From the NCBI RefSeq assembly GCF_000374145.1, contig NZ_KB893653.1:1101923-1165922 (forward strand): 64,000 nucleotides of DNA, read 5' to 3'. Below are positions 7,486 to 16,830 of the stretch, piece by piece. Below the pieces are notes generated by a model. That model was not told where the DNA came from and did not search any database. It worked only from the letters and a program-made list of their open reading frames with translations. How positions within the stretch are numbered: the first letter of the stretch is position 1; every line of letters starts with the position of its first letter. A program made the position numbers and the translations under genes. This stretch comes from Neomegalonema perideroedes DSM 15528 (GTDB lineage Bacteria > Pseudomonadota > Alphaproteobacteria > Rhodobacterales > Rhodobacteraceae).

Positions 7486-9512
7486 GTCAGATCCTCCGCC
7501 GCCCATTTGCGCATCCAGCCTTCCGCCTGAGGGCCGAAGCGCGGCCCCTCCTTCTCGACCCCGAGCCCAAGGCTCAGGGCCTGGCGCGTCCGCTCGAAGA
7601 ACGCATGCGCCGCCTCCGCCTCGGCCAGAGCCGGAGCCCAGATCCGACGCGCCGTCCGTCGGGCGGCGGCCCGCCGCGCCTCGGTGGGCGCGCGGCGCGG
7701 CTCCGGCCCGAAGGCGAGCGCGGGCAGGCCCGGCCCGAAGGCGCGGGGCGCGGTCTGAGGCCCCTCGGCGAGGGCCGCCGGATCGAGCCGGATCCCTTCG
7801 GCCATGAGCCGCGCCATGGCGCTCCAGAAGGCCCGCTCCGGCGCGAGGCCGGGGGTCTGGAGCGCCACGGCGGCGTGAGGCAGGCCGTCGAGGGTTTCGG
7901 AGATCCAGCCCGCCGCGCCGATCCCCGGCCCGCATTCGACGAAGATCCGCGCGCCCGCCTCATGGGCGGCCTTGGTCAGGCTGCGGAAATCGGCCGGAGC
8001 GCAGAGGATCTCCGCCAAAGCCCAAGAGAGCCCCGCCGGACTCCAATCGCGGATCGGGCGGAAATCCCGCGCCGAAAGCCGCGTCGCGCCGTCCGAGGGC
8101 GCGCGCGAGGATTGGCGGAAGAGCGCCGCCGCCTCCGAAAACCCCATGCGGGCCAATTCGCAATGCAGGATGCGCGCGGCGGAGTCCGGCGCGGGGCGCG
8201 CCTCCGCGCCGAGATCGGCGGCGAAGCGCGCCAGCGCCTCCGGAGCCCCCGCCGCCACGACCGAATTCGGCGAATCCAGCGAGAGCATGAAGACGTCGTC
8301 GCGTCGGGCGGCGGCCTCCAGCGCGGCCCCGGCCTCGACGGTCAGGCGGGCGGCGGCCCAGATTTCCGATTCGGGAGTCTCTTCGTCATGGCCGAAATAG
8401 CGCCGGGCCATGAGTTTGGGGCCGGAGAGTCCGCGCGCCACCAGATCCGAAGCCCGCAGCGCCGCGCCCGGATCGGCCTGAGGCCCCCAGACTCCCGCCG
8501 CCGCCAGCATCCCGACCTCGCCCAACCCATGGCCGAAGGCGAAGTTCGGCGCGATCCCCAGACCCTCGGTCAGCAGCCGCGCCAGACGCGCCGAGATCTT
8601 CAGCCCGTCGAGCGATTCCTCCCGCGCGCGGCGGGCGGGCGGCAGAGGCGCGGAGATGCGGGCGCCGTGGAGCGTCTCCTCCTCCAGCCCTCCGGCGTGG
8701 ACGAAGGCGACGGGCGCCCGAGGCCCCAGAGGCCGCGCGACATAGGCGCTTCCGCCTTCGCCGCTCCAGAAGGCCGGAGGCGTCTCCCCGGCGAGGGCGC
8801 GGCGCAGGGCGCGGGCCTCGGCGCGGATCTCCGCGCGGCTGCGTCCGAGCAGGGCCGCCGTCGGCAGACGCGCGGCGGGCGTCCAGGCCGCGAGCCGGGC
8901 GCGATGGGCGCGCGCCAGATCGGCGCCGCTTTCGAGCTCGCGCTCCAGATTCTCCAGCGCCTCGCGCATTCCGGCGCGGTCGGGCGCCTGAATCGGCCAG
9001 AGCCTCAGCGCGCCGAGATCGTCCAGACGAAAGGGCGGGCGGCGCGGCGGACGGGCCTGATCGGGCTCCAGAAGCCCTAAGGCGCGGTCGCCGTCGCGCA
9101 GAGAGAGGTCGAAAAGCTTGAACAGGGCGATTCCGGCGGCGTCCTCTCCGGCGGCGGGGCCGCCCGCCAGCATGGCCGAAGCCTGACCCGCCCGCAGACA
9201 AGCGGCCGCCAGCCCGCAGATCTCGGCGTCGTCGGCCTCGGGCAGGCAAATCGTCGGGCCGCCGAGCCCGAGGGCGCGGCGGATCTGGGCCGCAGCGTCT
9301 TCAGGGTCTTTATCGGCGCCGATCTTCAGAATGAGCCCCGTCCGGGCCAGAGCCTCGCGGCGCAGGCCCGCCAGACGCAGGATCTCGCGCAGCGCGGGCG
9401 AACCATGGTCGAAGGCGGCGGCCTCGGGCGTGAAGTCGAAGACTCCGAGGATGGCGACGGGGGAATCCGGGCGCGCGGAGGAGGCGGCGAGAGGCGGACG
9501 GGCGGAGATCAT
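7482..9512 (-). CDS. Degenerate PfaB-like protein (KS-like plus AT-like domains)
   Basis: 676 residues. Residues about 15-250 resemble a ketosynthase-like fold (VAILGVFDF, later AACLRAGQASAMLAGGP) but the Cys-Ser-Ser active-site loop is replaced by an acidic stretch (PEADDAE). Residues about 290-560 match the PfaB acyltransferase domain, including FGHGLGEVGMLAAAGVW (PfaB proteins have GYSMGE--MWASLGVW here) and FVECGPG near residue 524. The nucleophilic serine of G-x-S-x-G is glycine. It lies 11 bp after the PfaA-like gene and overlaps the PfaD-like gene by 4 bp, so the three are almost certainly cotranscribed. PfaB normally helps load or select acyl groups in PUFA synthesis; this copy appears catalytically dead. 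Confidence 0.8.
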   Translation of the reverse strand: MISARPPLAASSARPDSPVAILGVFDFTPEAAAFDHGSPALREILRLAGLRREALARTGLILKIGADKDPEDAAAQIRRALGLGGPTICLPEADDAEICGLAAACLRAGQASAMLAGGPAAGEDAAGIALFKLFDLSLRDGDRALGLLEPDQARPPRRPPFRLDDLGALRLWPIQAPDRAGMREALENLERELESGADLARAHRARLAAWTPAARLPTAALLGRSRAEIRAEARALRRALAGETPPAFWSGEGGSAYVARPLGPRAPVAFVHAGGLEEETLHGARISAPLPPARRAREESLDGLKISARLARLLTEGLGIAPNFAFGHGLGEVGMLAAAGVWGPQADPGAALRASDLVARGLSGPKLMARRYFGHDEETPESEIWAAARLTVEAGAALEAAARRDDVFMLSLDSPNSVVAAGAPEALARFAADLGAEARPAPDSAARILHCELARMGFSEAAALFRQSSRAPSDGATRLSARDFRPIRDWSPAGLSWALAEILCAPADFRSLTKAAHEAGARIFVECGPGIGAAGWISETLDGLPHAAVALQTPGLAPERAFWSAMARLMAEGIRLDPAALAEGPQTAPRAFGPGLPALAFGPEPRRAPTEARRAAARRTARRIWAPALAEAEAAHAFFERTRQALSLGLGVEKEGPRFGPQAEGWMRKWAAEDLT

Positions 9513-9523
9513 GCGCGGCTCCT

Positions 9524-12500
9524 TCAGGCGCTTTGAGCGGAGACGGCGGATCCGGCTTCGGCCTCATGGGGCGCGAGGCGGATGGCCGGAGGCGCCCCGA
9601 GGATCACCGCGGCGTCGCAGGCCATGAGCGCCGCGCCCGCCGCCGTGCGGGCCGTCAGGCGCCAGACCGCCGCCCGGGCCGAATCGCGCCTGAGCCGCGC
9701 CTCGACGAGCAAAGGCCCCGCGTCCGAATCTCCGTCGCGGACGAAGAGCGCCTCCAGCCGCACGAGCGCGCCGCTTTTGCCGGCGCGCCGCCGCGTGGCC
9801 GCGAGGGCGCTCTGGACCATGGCCTCGGCCAGAACCGGATCGAGCAGGGCGGCCCGCTCGGTTCCCGAAACCTCGACTTCGGCGCTGAGGACGAAGAGCC
9901 CCTCCTCTGCGCCCTCCTCCATGCGGAAGGCCTCCAGAAGCCGCAGATCGGATCCTCGGGCGGGCGCGCCGGTCAGGGAGCCCTCTGCGTAAAGGGCGGC
10001 GGCGCAATCCTGAGGCGGCGCGACGGGAGGCTGGATTTCGGCGGCGGCGGGCGGATGGGTCGAGAAGCGCGCGCCCTCGATCTTCAGCCGCGCCGAGCCC
10101 GAGGCGTCGAAGATTTCGAGATCCGCGCGCAGGGCGGTCGCGTCGATCCACTCCGCCGAACGCAGCCCGAGCAGGGTCCATCCCGATTCGCCGCCGCCCA
10201 GCGCCACGCCGTTGGCGAGCGAAACGCCGTCGCAGCCTTGGGCGCGCCAGCCGGGCGCGAAGCGCTCGACCGCCGCGAAGGCCGCCGCCAGAGCGAAGGC
10301 CGCCGAAAGGGCGGGAGGCTCGCCGGAGGCCTCCGGCGCGGCGGCGCGCGGCGCGGCGGCCGAAGCGAAGAGCGCGCTCCAGTCGGCTTTGAGGAAGGCG
10401 CCTCCGGCGGTGAGGGCGCCGGGGTCGATGCGGCGCAGCGAGAGGGCGGTCTCGCCGCCGCCGATCAGCGTCAGCCCGAGCCCCAGAGCGGGACGGCGCA
10501 GCTCCTCGGCGAGGGCCGCCACCACGCCGGGCTCCACCTCTTCGGCCAGCGCCCAGAGCAGCGCCCGCACGTCGATGCCCATGGCGCGGGCGCCCATGGC
10601 GAAGCGGCGCACGGCCTCGTCGGCCATGGCCTCGGAGAGGCTTTCATTCGCGTCCAGCGCGGTGGGCAGGAACCAGATCCGCCGCAGATCCGCGCCGGAG
10701 AAGGCGTCCATCAGCGTCTCGACGCGGCGCTGGCGGCGGCGATAGGCCGAAGAGAAATCCGCGCCCGCCTCGGAGGTCGGGGCGTAGAAGACGCTGACCG
10801 GGCCGTCTCCGGCCTCCTCCAGATAGGAGGCGATCTGATCGGCGGCGCCGGAGGCGTCGAAATCGACGGTGGCGTAGGCGGCTTCCGAGCCGAGCCGGCG
10901 CAATTCGGCGAGGCAGGCGCGGGTCTCGCGGTCGGCGACCACCGCCTCGCTGAGCGCCACCGCGCCCACGGCGGCGCGCTCTTCGTCGGCGCCCTCGGCC
11001 TCCAGAGCCTGAAAGGCGGCCCAGCGCAGGGATTCCTCGCTTTTGATTCCGATGGCCCATGCGGGTTCGTCGGGCAGCAGGCGATGGGTTCCGAGCAGCA
11101 GGAAGCGGCGAGGCGCGCGGGCGGCGGCCTCCTCCATCCAGAGCGTGGCCACGCCGCGGGCGTCGCCGAGCAGCACGAAGATCTCTCCGCCCTCCTCCGG
11201 CTTGGCCGAGGGGACAGGCTCAAGGAAGGGCAGGGCCTCGAAGCGGCCTTCTGCGGAGACGGCGACCTCCACGCGGCCGCGGTCGGCGTCGTAAAGCTCG
11301 GCGGCGAGCAGATCGGCGGCCTGCTCCTGCGGCAGATCCGCCGCGAGATCCACGGCGCGGCAGAAGAAATTCGGCTCGGCGGCGGCCAGCGCCTTGGCCA
11401 GCCCGAAGGCCGAGGCCCCCAGACCATCCACGGGCTCGGATCCGTAGCCGAGCGCGCCGTCCAGCCGCGCCATGGCGGCGAAGACGCGGCGTTCGCCGCG
11501 GGCGGCGGCCTCATGGAAGGCCTCCTGAGCGGCCTCGGCCAGAGAGCGGGCGATCTCCAGCCGCCCCAGAGCGATGCGCTCCTCCTCGCCGGAGGCGTGG
11601 AGATAGACGACGCCCGTCCAGGGCCCGCCTTGACCGAAAAGCTCCAGCGCGCCGACGTCGGCGGCGGCGGTCACGGCGGCGCAGGGGGCGTCTCCGGCCT
11701 CGCGCCTGAGGCTCCCGACGAGATCGGCGGCGAAATCCGCGTCGCCGACGATCAGCCAGCGGGCTTCGCCCGGATTGGCCTGACGCAGCGGCGGCGCCGA
11801 GATCGGCGCGAGATGGAAGGCGAGGCGCGTCAGAGCGGATTCCTCTGCGAAATCCGCAGGCCCGACCACGGCGAGGCCGGAAGCGGCCTCCTGAGCCTCG
11901 GGTCCGGGGATCACCGCCAATTCCTGAGGCGCGCGCAGGGCCGGAAGATTATCCGAAGGAGCCTCGGGGAGCGCGGCGGCCCGAGGCTCGGGTTCGGCCG
12001 CGAGGAGGAGCGGAGCGGCCGCGGCCTCCGCCGCAGGTCCGGCCTCCGGTTCGGGTTCCGCTTCCGGTTCGGGTTCCGGTTCTGGGGCGGCCTCAGGCTC
12101 CGCCTCCGCCGCGAGGGGGAGCGGTTCGGGCTGAGGCGCGGCTTCGGGCTCAGGCTCCGGCCCGGCGGGCGCGGCGAGGAGGACGGGCGCGGGCTCTTCG
12201 GGCTCTTCGGACTCGGGGGCCTCCTGCGCGGTCTCCGCCTGAAGCAGCTCGGGGGCGGCGTCCTCGAAACGGAGGTCGGGGAGCGGCTCGGGCCGAGGGG
12301 CGGCGCGGAAGGCGGCGAAACGCTCCGGCGGATCGACGTAAGGCTCTTCCTCCGCCGGTTCGGGGGCGGGGGGATGCTCGGCCTCCAGCGCCGCGAGCGC
12401 GGCGAGGGCGGGCGCCGCGACGGTCGCCGACCCCATGGCGAGCGCGGGCCTCACGCCGCCCAGAGCCGCGATTCCCTCCAGATAAAGCCGGTGGGATTCG

Positions 12501-14548
12501 GCGGCCTCACGGCGGGCCTCCTCGATGGCGAAGAGCGCCTCAGGATCGGTGGCGGCCTCCAGCAGAGCGCGGAGGGCGGCGGTTTGGTTCTCCAGAAAGC
12601 GGGCGTGGGCCGTCGTGACCTGCTCGGCCAGACGCAGCGCCAGAGCCGCCCCCGTCAGAGGCGCCGGGGGCGCGGGAGGCTCTGGGGCGGGAGGTTCGGG
12701 CGTGGGGGGCGGAGCGGCGGCCTCCTCCGCGACCGCCTCAGGCTCTTCCGCCTCTTCGGATTTCGCGGCTTCCGGGGCCTCCTCCGCCTCGGCCTCCGGT
12801 TCAGGCTCGGGCTCGGGTTCGGGCGCGGGGGGAGCTTCGTCCTGCGCCGTCGCTTCGGCCTCCTCCGCCGGAGCCTCCGCCGTTTCGACGGCGCTTTCGG
12901 CCTGAGGCTCGGGCTGCGCCTCCTCGATCTTCGCCTCTTCCGGCGCTTCTTCCGGAGCGGCGGCGGTCGGCGAGGCTTCGGGCGGCTTCTCCTCCCCGGC
13001 GACCGGCTCCTCTATGGCCTGCTCCTCGGCCATCTCGGCCTGAAGCAGGGCGGCGCGCGGCGGCGGCTCTTCGGCGTCGGGCTCATCCTCGGCGACGGGC
13101 GCCGCGATCAGCTCGGAGGCGGGCGCCGCGACAGGTTCAAGGACAGGCTCGGGCGCGGGCGCGGGCGGCGGCGCGGCCTCGACGCGGCGGACCTCCTCCT
13201 CCGGCTCCTTCTGAACGACGGGCTGAACGACGGGTTGAACGACGGGAGGCTGCGGTTTGGGCTGGGGCTGGGGCGGGCGCTCGCCTTTGAAGGGCGCGCC
13301 TGCGGCGGCCAGAATCGCCGCCGCCTCCATGACGCGGCGGGCGGACAGCTCCGGCTCGCCGGAATCCAGCGCCACGGCCAGATGCGGACGGCCTTCGAGA
13401 ATCGCTTTGACGCGGCGGGTCAGCGCGTCTCCGGGGCCGAATTCGACGAAGATCCGCGCGCCGTCGGCGTGCATGCGCTCGACGGTCTCCTGAAAGCGCA
13501 GAGGCCGGAGCAATTGCCGGGACAGCCGCTCGACGATCTCGCCCGGCCCATAGGGCGCGGCCAGCTCGGCGCCGTAGACGGGGAGCCTCGGCTCGCCGAG
13601 CCGCGCCCGGCTGAGGGCTCCGGCGAAGGTGGCGGCGGCCAGTTCGGCGCGGGCGCTGTGATAGGCGAGGGCGCCGGGCAGAGCCTCATGCGCGATCCCT
13701 CGTCCAAGCAGCCGGGCGGAGAAGGCTTCGAGCTCCTCGACTTCGCCCCCGACCACGTGGCTTTTGGGCGCCTCATGGCGCGCGACGAAGACCCGCAGCC
13801 CGGATTCTCCGATCAGATCCAGCGAGCCCTCGATGGGGGCGAAGACGCGCAGATTCGCCGAAGGCCGCCGCAGATCGGGGGCGGTCATGGCGCTGGCGCG
13901 GGCGTAGAGCAGGGCGCCGAAGGTCTCCTCCTCCATGGCGCCGGCCGCCCAGAGCGCGGCGAGCTCGCCCGAGCCGTATCCGGCGAACATGTCGGGCGCG
14001 AATCCTCCGGCGCGCAGCACGGCGTATTGCCCCGCCGCCAGAGCCGCCGCCCCAAGCTGCCCGTAGACGGGCGAGCGCAGCCGCGCCGAGATCCGGGGAT
14101 CCGCTCCAAGCACGACCTCGGTCAGAGAGGGGTCGCCGAGCGCCTCGAACATGCGGTCGAAATTGCGGGCCACGCCCGCCGAGCGGGGAAATCCGGCCAT
14201 CAGGGCGGCGCCCATGCCCGGATGCGCCTCCTCCTCGCAGCCGAAGAGCGCGGCGATCTTGCCCGGCCCCGCCGCGCGTCGCCGGAAGGAGACGCCATGC
14301 TGATGAAAGGCTTCGAGATCCGGCCTCTTCTCCAGAAGCTGGACGGCGGCCTCCAGCACCGAGCGCCTTTCGGCCTCGCTTTGCGCCGCGAAGCCGATCC
14401 GCGCCCAATCCGCGGGCGCCTGAGTTTCGAAGGGGAAGGCTTCGGCGCGGCGGGCCAGCTCCTCCATCCGCGCGATCAGCGTCCGAGTCTCAGGAGCCGC
14501 CGCCAGAAAAGGACGGGGCGGAGCTTTGGGGCTCGGATCATGGGTCAT
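9524..14548 (-). CDS. KS-less, ACP-less PfaA-like protein with pseudo-AT, pseudo-KR and DH-like domains
   Basis: 1674 residues from the ATG at 14548 (AAGGA seven bases upstream; in-frame ATGs at 14563 and 14632 are less likely). Residues about 95-395 align with the PfaA acyltransferase, but GQGSQ is GCEEE and AGHSFGE is AGYGSGE, so the Ser-His signature is lost. Residues about 430-865 are a Pro/Ala/Glu-rich linker with one short helical island (LAEQVTTAHARFLENQTAAL); no DSL/DSI carrier-protein site is present where PfaA has tandem ACPs. From about 1120 a ketoreductase-like fold appears (IFVLLGDARGVATLWMEEAA, RRFLLLGTHRL), with the Ser and Tyr positions replaced. About 1416-1674 resembles the PfaA dehydratase-like end. 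The N-terminal ketosynthase is missing altogether. The frame is intact over 5 kb. Confidence 0.8.
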   Translation of the reverse strand: MTHDPSPKAPPRPFLAAAPETRTLIARMEELARRAEAFPFETQAPADWARIGFAAQSEAERRSVLEAAVQLLEKRPDLEAFHQHGVSFRRRAAGPGKIAALFGCEEEAHPGMGAALMAGFPRSAGVARNFDRMFEALGDPSLTEVVLGADPRISARLRSPVYGQLGAAALAAGQYAVLRAGGFAPDMFAGYGSGELAALWAAGAMEEETFGALLYARASAMTAPDLRRPSANLRVFAPIEGSLDLIGESGLRVFVARHEAPKSHVVGGEVEELEAFSARLLGRGIAHEALPGALAYHSARAELAAATFAGALSRARLGEPRLPVYGAELAAPYGPGEIVERLSRQLLRPLRFQETVERMHADGARIFVEFGPGDALTRRVKAILEGRPHLAVALDSGEPELSARRVMEAAAILAAAGAPFKGERPPQPQPKPQPPVVQPVVQPVVQKEPEEEVRRVEAAPPPAPAPEPVLEPVAAPASELIAAPVAEDEPDAEEPPPRAALLQAEMAEEQAIEEPVAGEEKPPEASPTAAAPEEAPEEAKIEEAQPEPQAESAVETAEAPAEEAEATAQDEAPPAPEPEPEPEPEAEAEEAPEAAKSEEAEEPEAVAEEAAAPPPTPEPPAPEPPAPPAPLTGAALALRLAEQVTTAHARFLENQTAALRALLEAATDPEALFAIEEARREAAESHRLYLEGIAALGGVRPALAMGSATVAAPALAALAALEAEHPPAPEPAEEEPYVDPPERFAAFRAAPRPEPLPDLRFEDAAPELLQAETAQEAPESEEPEEPAPVLLAAPAGPEPEPEAAPQPEPLPLAAEAEPEAAPEPEPEPEAEPEPEAGPAAEAAAAPLLLAAEPEPRAAALPEAPSDNLPALRAPQELAVIPGPEAQEAASGLAVVGPADFAEESALTRLAFHLAPISAPPLRQANPGEARWLIVGDADFAADLVGSLRREAGDAPCAAVTAAADVGALELFGQGGPWTGVVYLHASGEEERIALGRLEIARSLAEAAQEAFHEAAARGERRVFAAMARLDGALGYGSEPVDGLGASAFGLAKALAAAEPNFFCRAVDLAADLPQEQAADLLAAELYDADRGRVEVAVSAEGRFEALPFLEPVPSAKPEEGGEIFVLLGDARGVATLWMEEAAARAPRRFLLLGTHRLLPDEPAWAIGIKSEESLRWAAFQALEAEGADEERAAVGAVALSEAVVADRETRACLAELRRLGSEAAYATVDFDASGAADQIASYLEEAGDGPVSVFYAPTSEAGADFSSAYRRRQRRVETLMDAFSGADLRRIWFLPTALDANESLSEAMADEAVRRFAMGARAMGIDVRALLWALAEEVEPGVVAALAEELRRPALGLGLTLIGGGETALSLRRIDPGALTAGGAFLKADWSALFASAAAPRAAAPEASGEPPALSAAFALAAAFAAVERFAPGWRAQGCDGVSLANGVALGGGESGWTLLGLRSAEWIDATALRADLEIFDASGSARLKIEGARFSTHPPAAAEIQPPVAPPQDCAAALYAEGSLTGAPARGSDLRLLEAFRMEEGAEEGLFVLSAEVEVSGTERAALLDPVLAEAMVQSALAATRRRAGKSGALVRLEALFVRDGDSDAGPLLVEARLRRDSARAAVWRLTARTAAGAALMACDAAVILGAPPAIRLAPHEAEAGSAVSAQSA

Positions 14549-14768
14549 GGCGGCATCCTTCATTGGCGGACCGCTTCGCGCGCCCGTCCGCCCCGCCGTC
14601 TTCGGCGCGGATTCCGCGCCCATATGCGCCATCCGCCGCCGGACGGGGCGTTCAGCCCGATCCCCAGCCCATGGCGTTCACATGTTCCTTAAATTGGTGT
14701 AGATTGGCTTACCGATCCCGAGAAAGCGGCCGTGTAAGCCTTTCAGACCGAGCCTCTGAAATGAAAGA
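14549..14768 (-). promoter_or_regulatory. Probable promoter region of the Pfa-like operon
   Basis: This stretch separates thyX from the PfaA-like gene, both on the minus strand. It holds the only AT-richer patch nearby, around 14685-14715, on the correct side for a minus-strand promoter. I cannot assign confident -35/-10 boxes. A promoter is inferred from the thyX terminator on one side and the long operon on the other. Confidence 0.35.
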
Positions 14769-14803
14769 CGCGCCGCCTGAGCCGGGGCGGCGAAGGCGGC
14801 GCG
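14769..14803 (-). terminator. Probable terminator of thyX
   Basis: On the minus strand CGCGCCGCC and GGCGGCGCG form a 9-bp perfect stem around a 17-base, partly self-complementary loop, followed by TCTTTCATTTC. It lies 35 bp past the thyX stop codon. The U-run is interrupted, so termination may be partial. Confidence 0.55.
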
Positions 14804-14837
14804 GGATCCTCGGGAATCTCGACGGGGGCTTGCGCGC

Positions 14838-15719
14838 TCAGGGCGCCTTGAGCATGGCCTCGAATTCGCGCCATTCGCCGGGGGACATGCCGGATTCGGC
14901 CTGAGCCACCGTCTCGCCCGCGAGCATCCGCCGCAGAACCGCCATGGCCGGGCCCGAGAAGCTGCGCGCGTTGAGCCGGTAATCCTCGAAGGCTTGGGCG
15001 GCCACGGGCGTCCAGAGCCGGACCAGCCCGAGGATCGCCTCGGCGTAGGCGCGGATCTCATATTGAGCGTGGGGATCGGCGCGCAGGCTCAGGAAGTGCA
15101 GAAGGTTATAAAGGTCGGTTTTCCAATACCATTGCGTATAGGCGTTGAGCGGCAGATTCATCCGCGCCAGCTCGCGCGCGAGTCCCTGACGGCTCTCGTC
15201 CCCTTCGGCGAGGAGATGTTCGTAATTCGAGAAATTGCGTTCGGCGTCCTCGCGCAGGACGCGCAGAGCCTCGGCGGCCTCGGCGCCCTCCAGCACGTCG
15301 CCGCGCCCTTGGCGGTTCTTGCGCGACTGCGCCGCCAGATGCTCCGGGGCGGGGAGGTAATATTCCTTGTCGAGGACGGAGTAGCGCGCCGAGATCTCGT
15401 TGACGTTGGCGGTGCGGTGGCGGATCCATTGCCGCGCCACGAAGATCGGCAGCTTCACGTGGAGTTTGATCTCGCACATCTCGAAGGGCGTGCTGTGGCG
15501 ATGGCGCATGAGATAGCGGATGAGCCCCGCGTCGTCGCGGAGGGTTTTCGTCCCGGCGCCGTAGCTGACCCGCGCCGCCTGCACCACGGCCGCGTCGTCG
15601 CCCATATAATCGACCACCCGCACGAATCCGTGGTCGAGCACCGGAATCGCTTCGCCGAGCCGGGCTTCGAGCGCCGGGACCAAGGGGCGGGCGGAGGGCT
15701 GGACAGGGGAATCGGACAT
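14838..15719 (-). CDS. thyX: Flavin-dependent thymidylate synthase
   Basis: 293 residues. ThyX makes dTMP from dUMP using methylene-tetrahydrofolate, FAD and NADPH, replacing ThyA. The diagnostic ThyX motif RHR-x7-8-SAR is present at residues 100-114 as [18 protein letters not shown]/dUMP-binding segments are also visible ([20 protein letters not shown] and [21 protein letters not shown]). The start MSDSPVQ was chosen because family homology begins soon after it; an upstream in-frame extension to 15842 is Arg/Ser-rich and unlike the family. The gene appears monocistronic between two hairpins. Confidence 0.97.
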   Translation of the reverse strand: MSDSPVQPSARPLVPALEARLGEAIPVLDHGFVRVVDYMGDDAAVVQAARVSYGAGTKTLRDDAGLIRYLMRHRHSTPFEMCEIKLHVKLPIFVARQWIRHRTANVNEISARYSVLDKEYYLPAPEHLAAQSRKNRQGRGDVLEGAEAAEALRVLREDAERNFSNYEHLLAEGDESRQGLARELARMNLPLNAYTQWYWKTDLYNLLHFLSLRADPHAQYEIRAYAEAILGLVRLWTPVAAQAFEDYRLNARSFSGPAMAVLRRMLAGETVAQAESGMSPGEWREFEAMLKAP

Positions 15720-15856
15720 GGCGAAGGGCTCCGCGCGGCGGGATGAGGAGGAAAAAGAGCGGCGAGGCGCTCTTCTATCCCACCTAATCGGCCAAAGGGA
15801 GGGATAATCTCCGGCGAAGCGTCCCTGAGCCGGGATTAGCAACTAATATATTGAAA

Positions 15857-15890
15857 AATATAAAATAAATGGAGGCTCTGAAGAGCCTCC
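15857..15890 (-). terminator. Strong terminator of the PAS-like gene
   Basis: On the minus strand GGAGGCTC, loop TTCA, GAGCCTCC forms a perfect 8-bp stem followed by ATTTATTTTATATTTTTC. It lies about 80 bp past the stop at 15973. The AT-rich stretch 15841-15870 that supplies the U-run is one of the least GC-rich places in the window and could also host part of the thyX promoter. Confidence 0.85.
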
Positions 15891-15972
15891 GCATGAGTGG
15901 TCCTTGCCGTGAATATGGACGCTCGGGCGAGAGGCGAAGATGTCGCACTCTGCGGTGGAGTCTATTCGGTTC

Positions 15973-16503
15973 TCAGTCCCGGAGCGCCACATAGGGCTCC
16001 GCGGCCACCATCAGCAGCCGGAGACGCGCCTGATTCTCGGCGAAGAGCGGGAAGAGCCCCCGGATCTGCATGCGGAAGGCGCGCTCCCGCGTCGGAGTCG
16101 CCCCGCGCGAGAACATCGGCTGACGCAGCACCGAGGCGGCGATCATCTCGTGATACCGGGCCTCGACGAATTCGGCGTCGATGGTTTCGCTCATCCAGGC
16201 GTCGCGCATCGAATTGCCGCCCCGGCGGACGACCTTCTCGCCCTGCCCGAGGATGGTGAAGTCGACGAAGCCCTGCATGTCCACCGGCTCGACATGCTCG
16301 GCGTACATCAGCGCGGCCTGAAGCCGGGGATTTTCGATGATCTCGTTCTCATGGGGCAGCAGATGTCCCCGGCGGAGCTCTTCATAGGCCCGCGCGATCA
16401 TCTCGGTCGGATGCCCGACCGGAAGATCTCCCCGGCTGAGGGGCGTGAGGCTGTACAGATTCGCTGGAGAGCCTGCGGCGCTGAGCGATGCGGCGTCGGT
16501 CAT
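15973..16503 (-). CDS. PAS_5-like small protein
   Basis: 176 residues, soluble, no signal peptide. The sequence pattern resembles the PAS_5 family common in alphaproteobacteria: an early helix with a PxxxEI-like stretch (RRGHLLPHENEIIENPRLQ), a central strand VDFTILGQGEKVVRRGGNSM, then AEFVEARYHEMIAASVLRQP and RAFRMQIRGLFPLFAENQAR as the later strands. Such proteins are sensory or partner modules of unknown ligand. Single gene, terminated by a strong hairpin, with an intergenic region shared with the divergent secreted protease. Assignment is by eye and moderate. Confidence 0.6.
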   Translation of the reverse strand: MTDAASLSAAGSPANLYSLTPLSRGDLPVGHPTEMIARAYEELRRGHLLPHENEIIENPRLQAALMYAEHVEPVDMQGFVDFTILGQGEKVVRRGGNSMRDAWMSETIDAEFVEARYHEMIAASVLRQPMFSRGATPTRERAFRMQIRGLFPLFAENQARLRLLMVAAEPYVALRD

Positions 16504-16830
16504 TGGGATCAGGCTCCCCGGTCAGGACTAAGGGCGAGATGGAGAAAGTTTCATCCTTATCCCTCACATGTCTTGACAATTTCTTGAGGCCCCGGCGCTT
16601 TCCCGCTCTTCGCCGCAATTTGGGCCGCAATTTAGGCCGGAGACTCCGCCAAAGCTTCTTGACGCCTCCGCGCGGATGGCGCATCCGGCGCGGGCGCCTG
16701 TAAAGCGGCTGCGGGGCGGCTTCGGGGCGGAGCGCGCCGCGCATGAAGTTTGCTTGCAACCCGCCGCGGCCCGAGAGGCCGGGGCGCCTTCCTGCGTCCC
16801 GACGCGGGCGGGCAGGATGAGGATGGATCT
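16504..16830. promoter_or_regulatory. Divergent intergenic region between the PAS-like and protease genes
   Basis: 327 bp between divergent genes. A perfect TTGACA (plus strand) lies at 16573-16578 but no good -10 box follows at 17 bp. A direct repeat GCCGCAATTTGG / GCCGCAATTTAGG lies at 16612-16623 and 16624-16636, which could be a regulator site. I see no small gene or hairpin worth calling. Confidence 0.35.

Noticed and set aside
9533-14692. Very long plus-strand open frame opposite the PfaA-like gene
   Set aside because: It is Arg/Gly-rich with no domain, no signal and no ribosome-site logic; it exists because high GC removes stops opposite a real gene. The minus-strand frame has clear homology.
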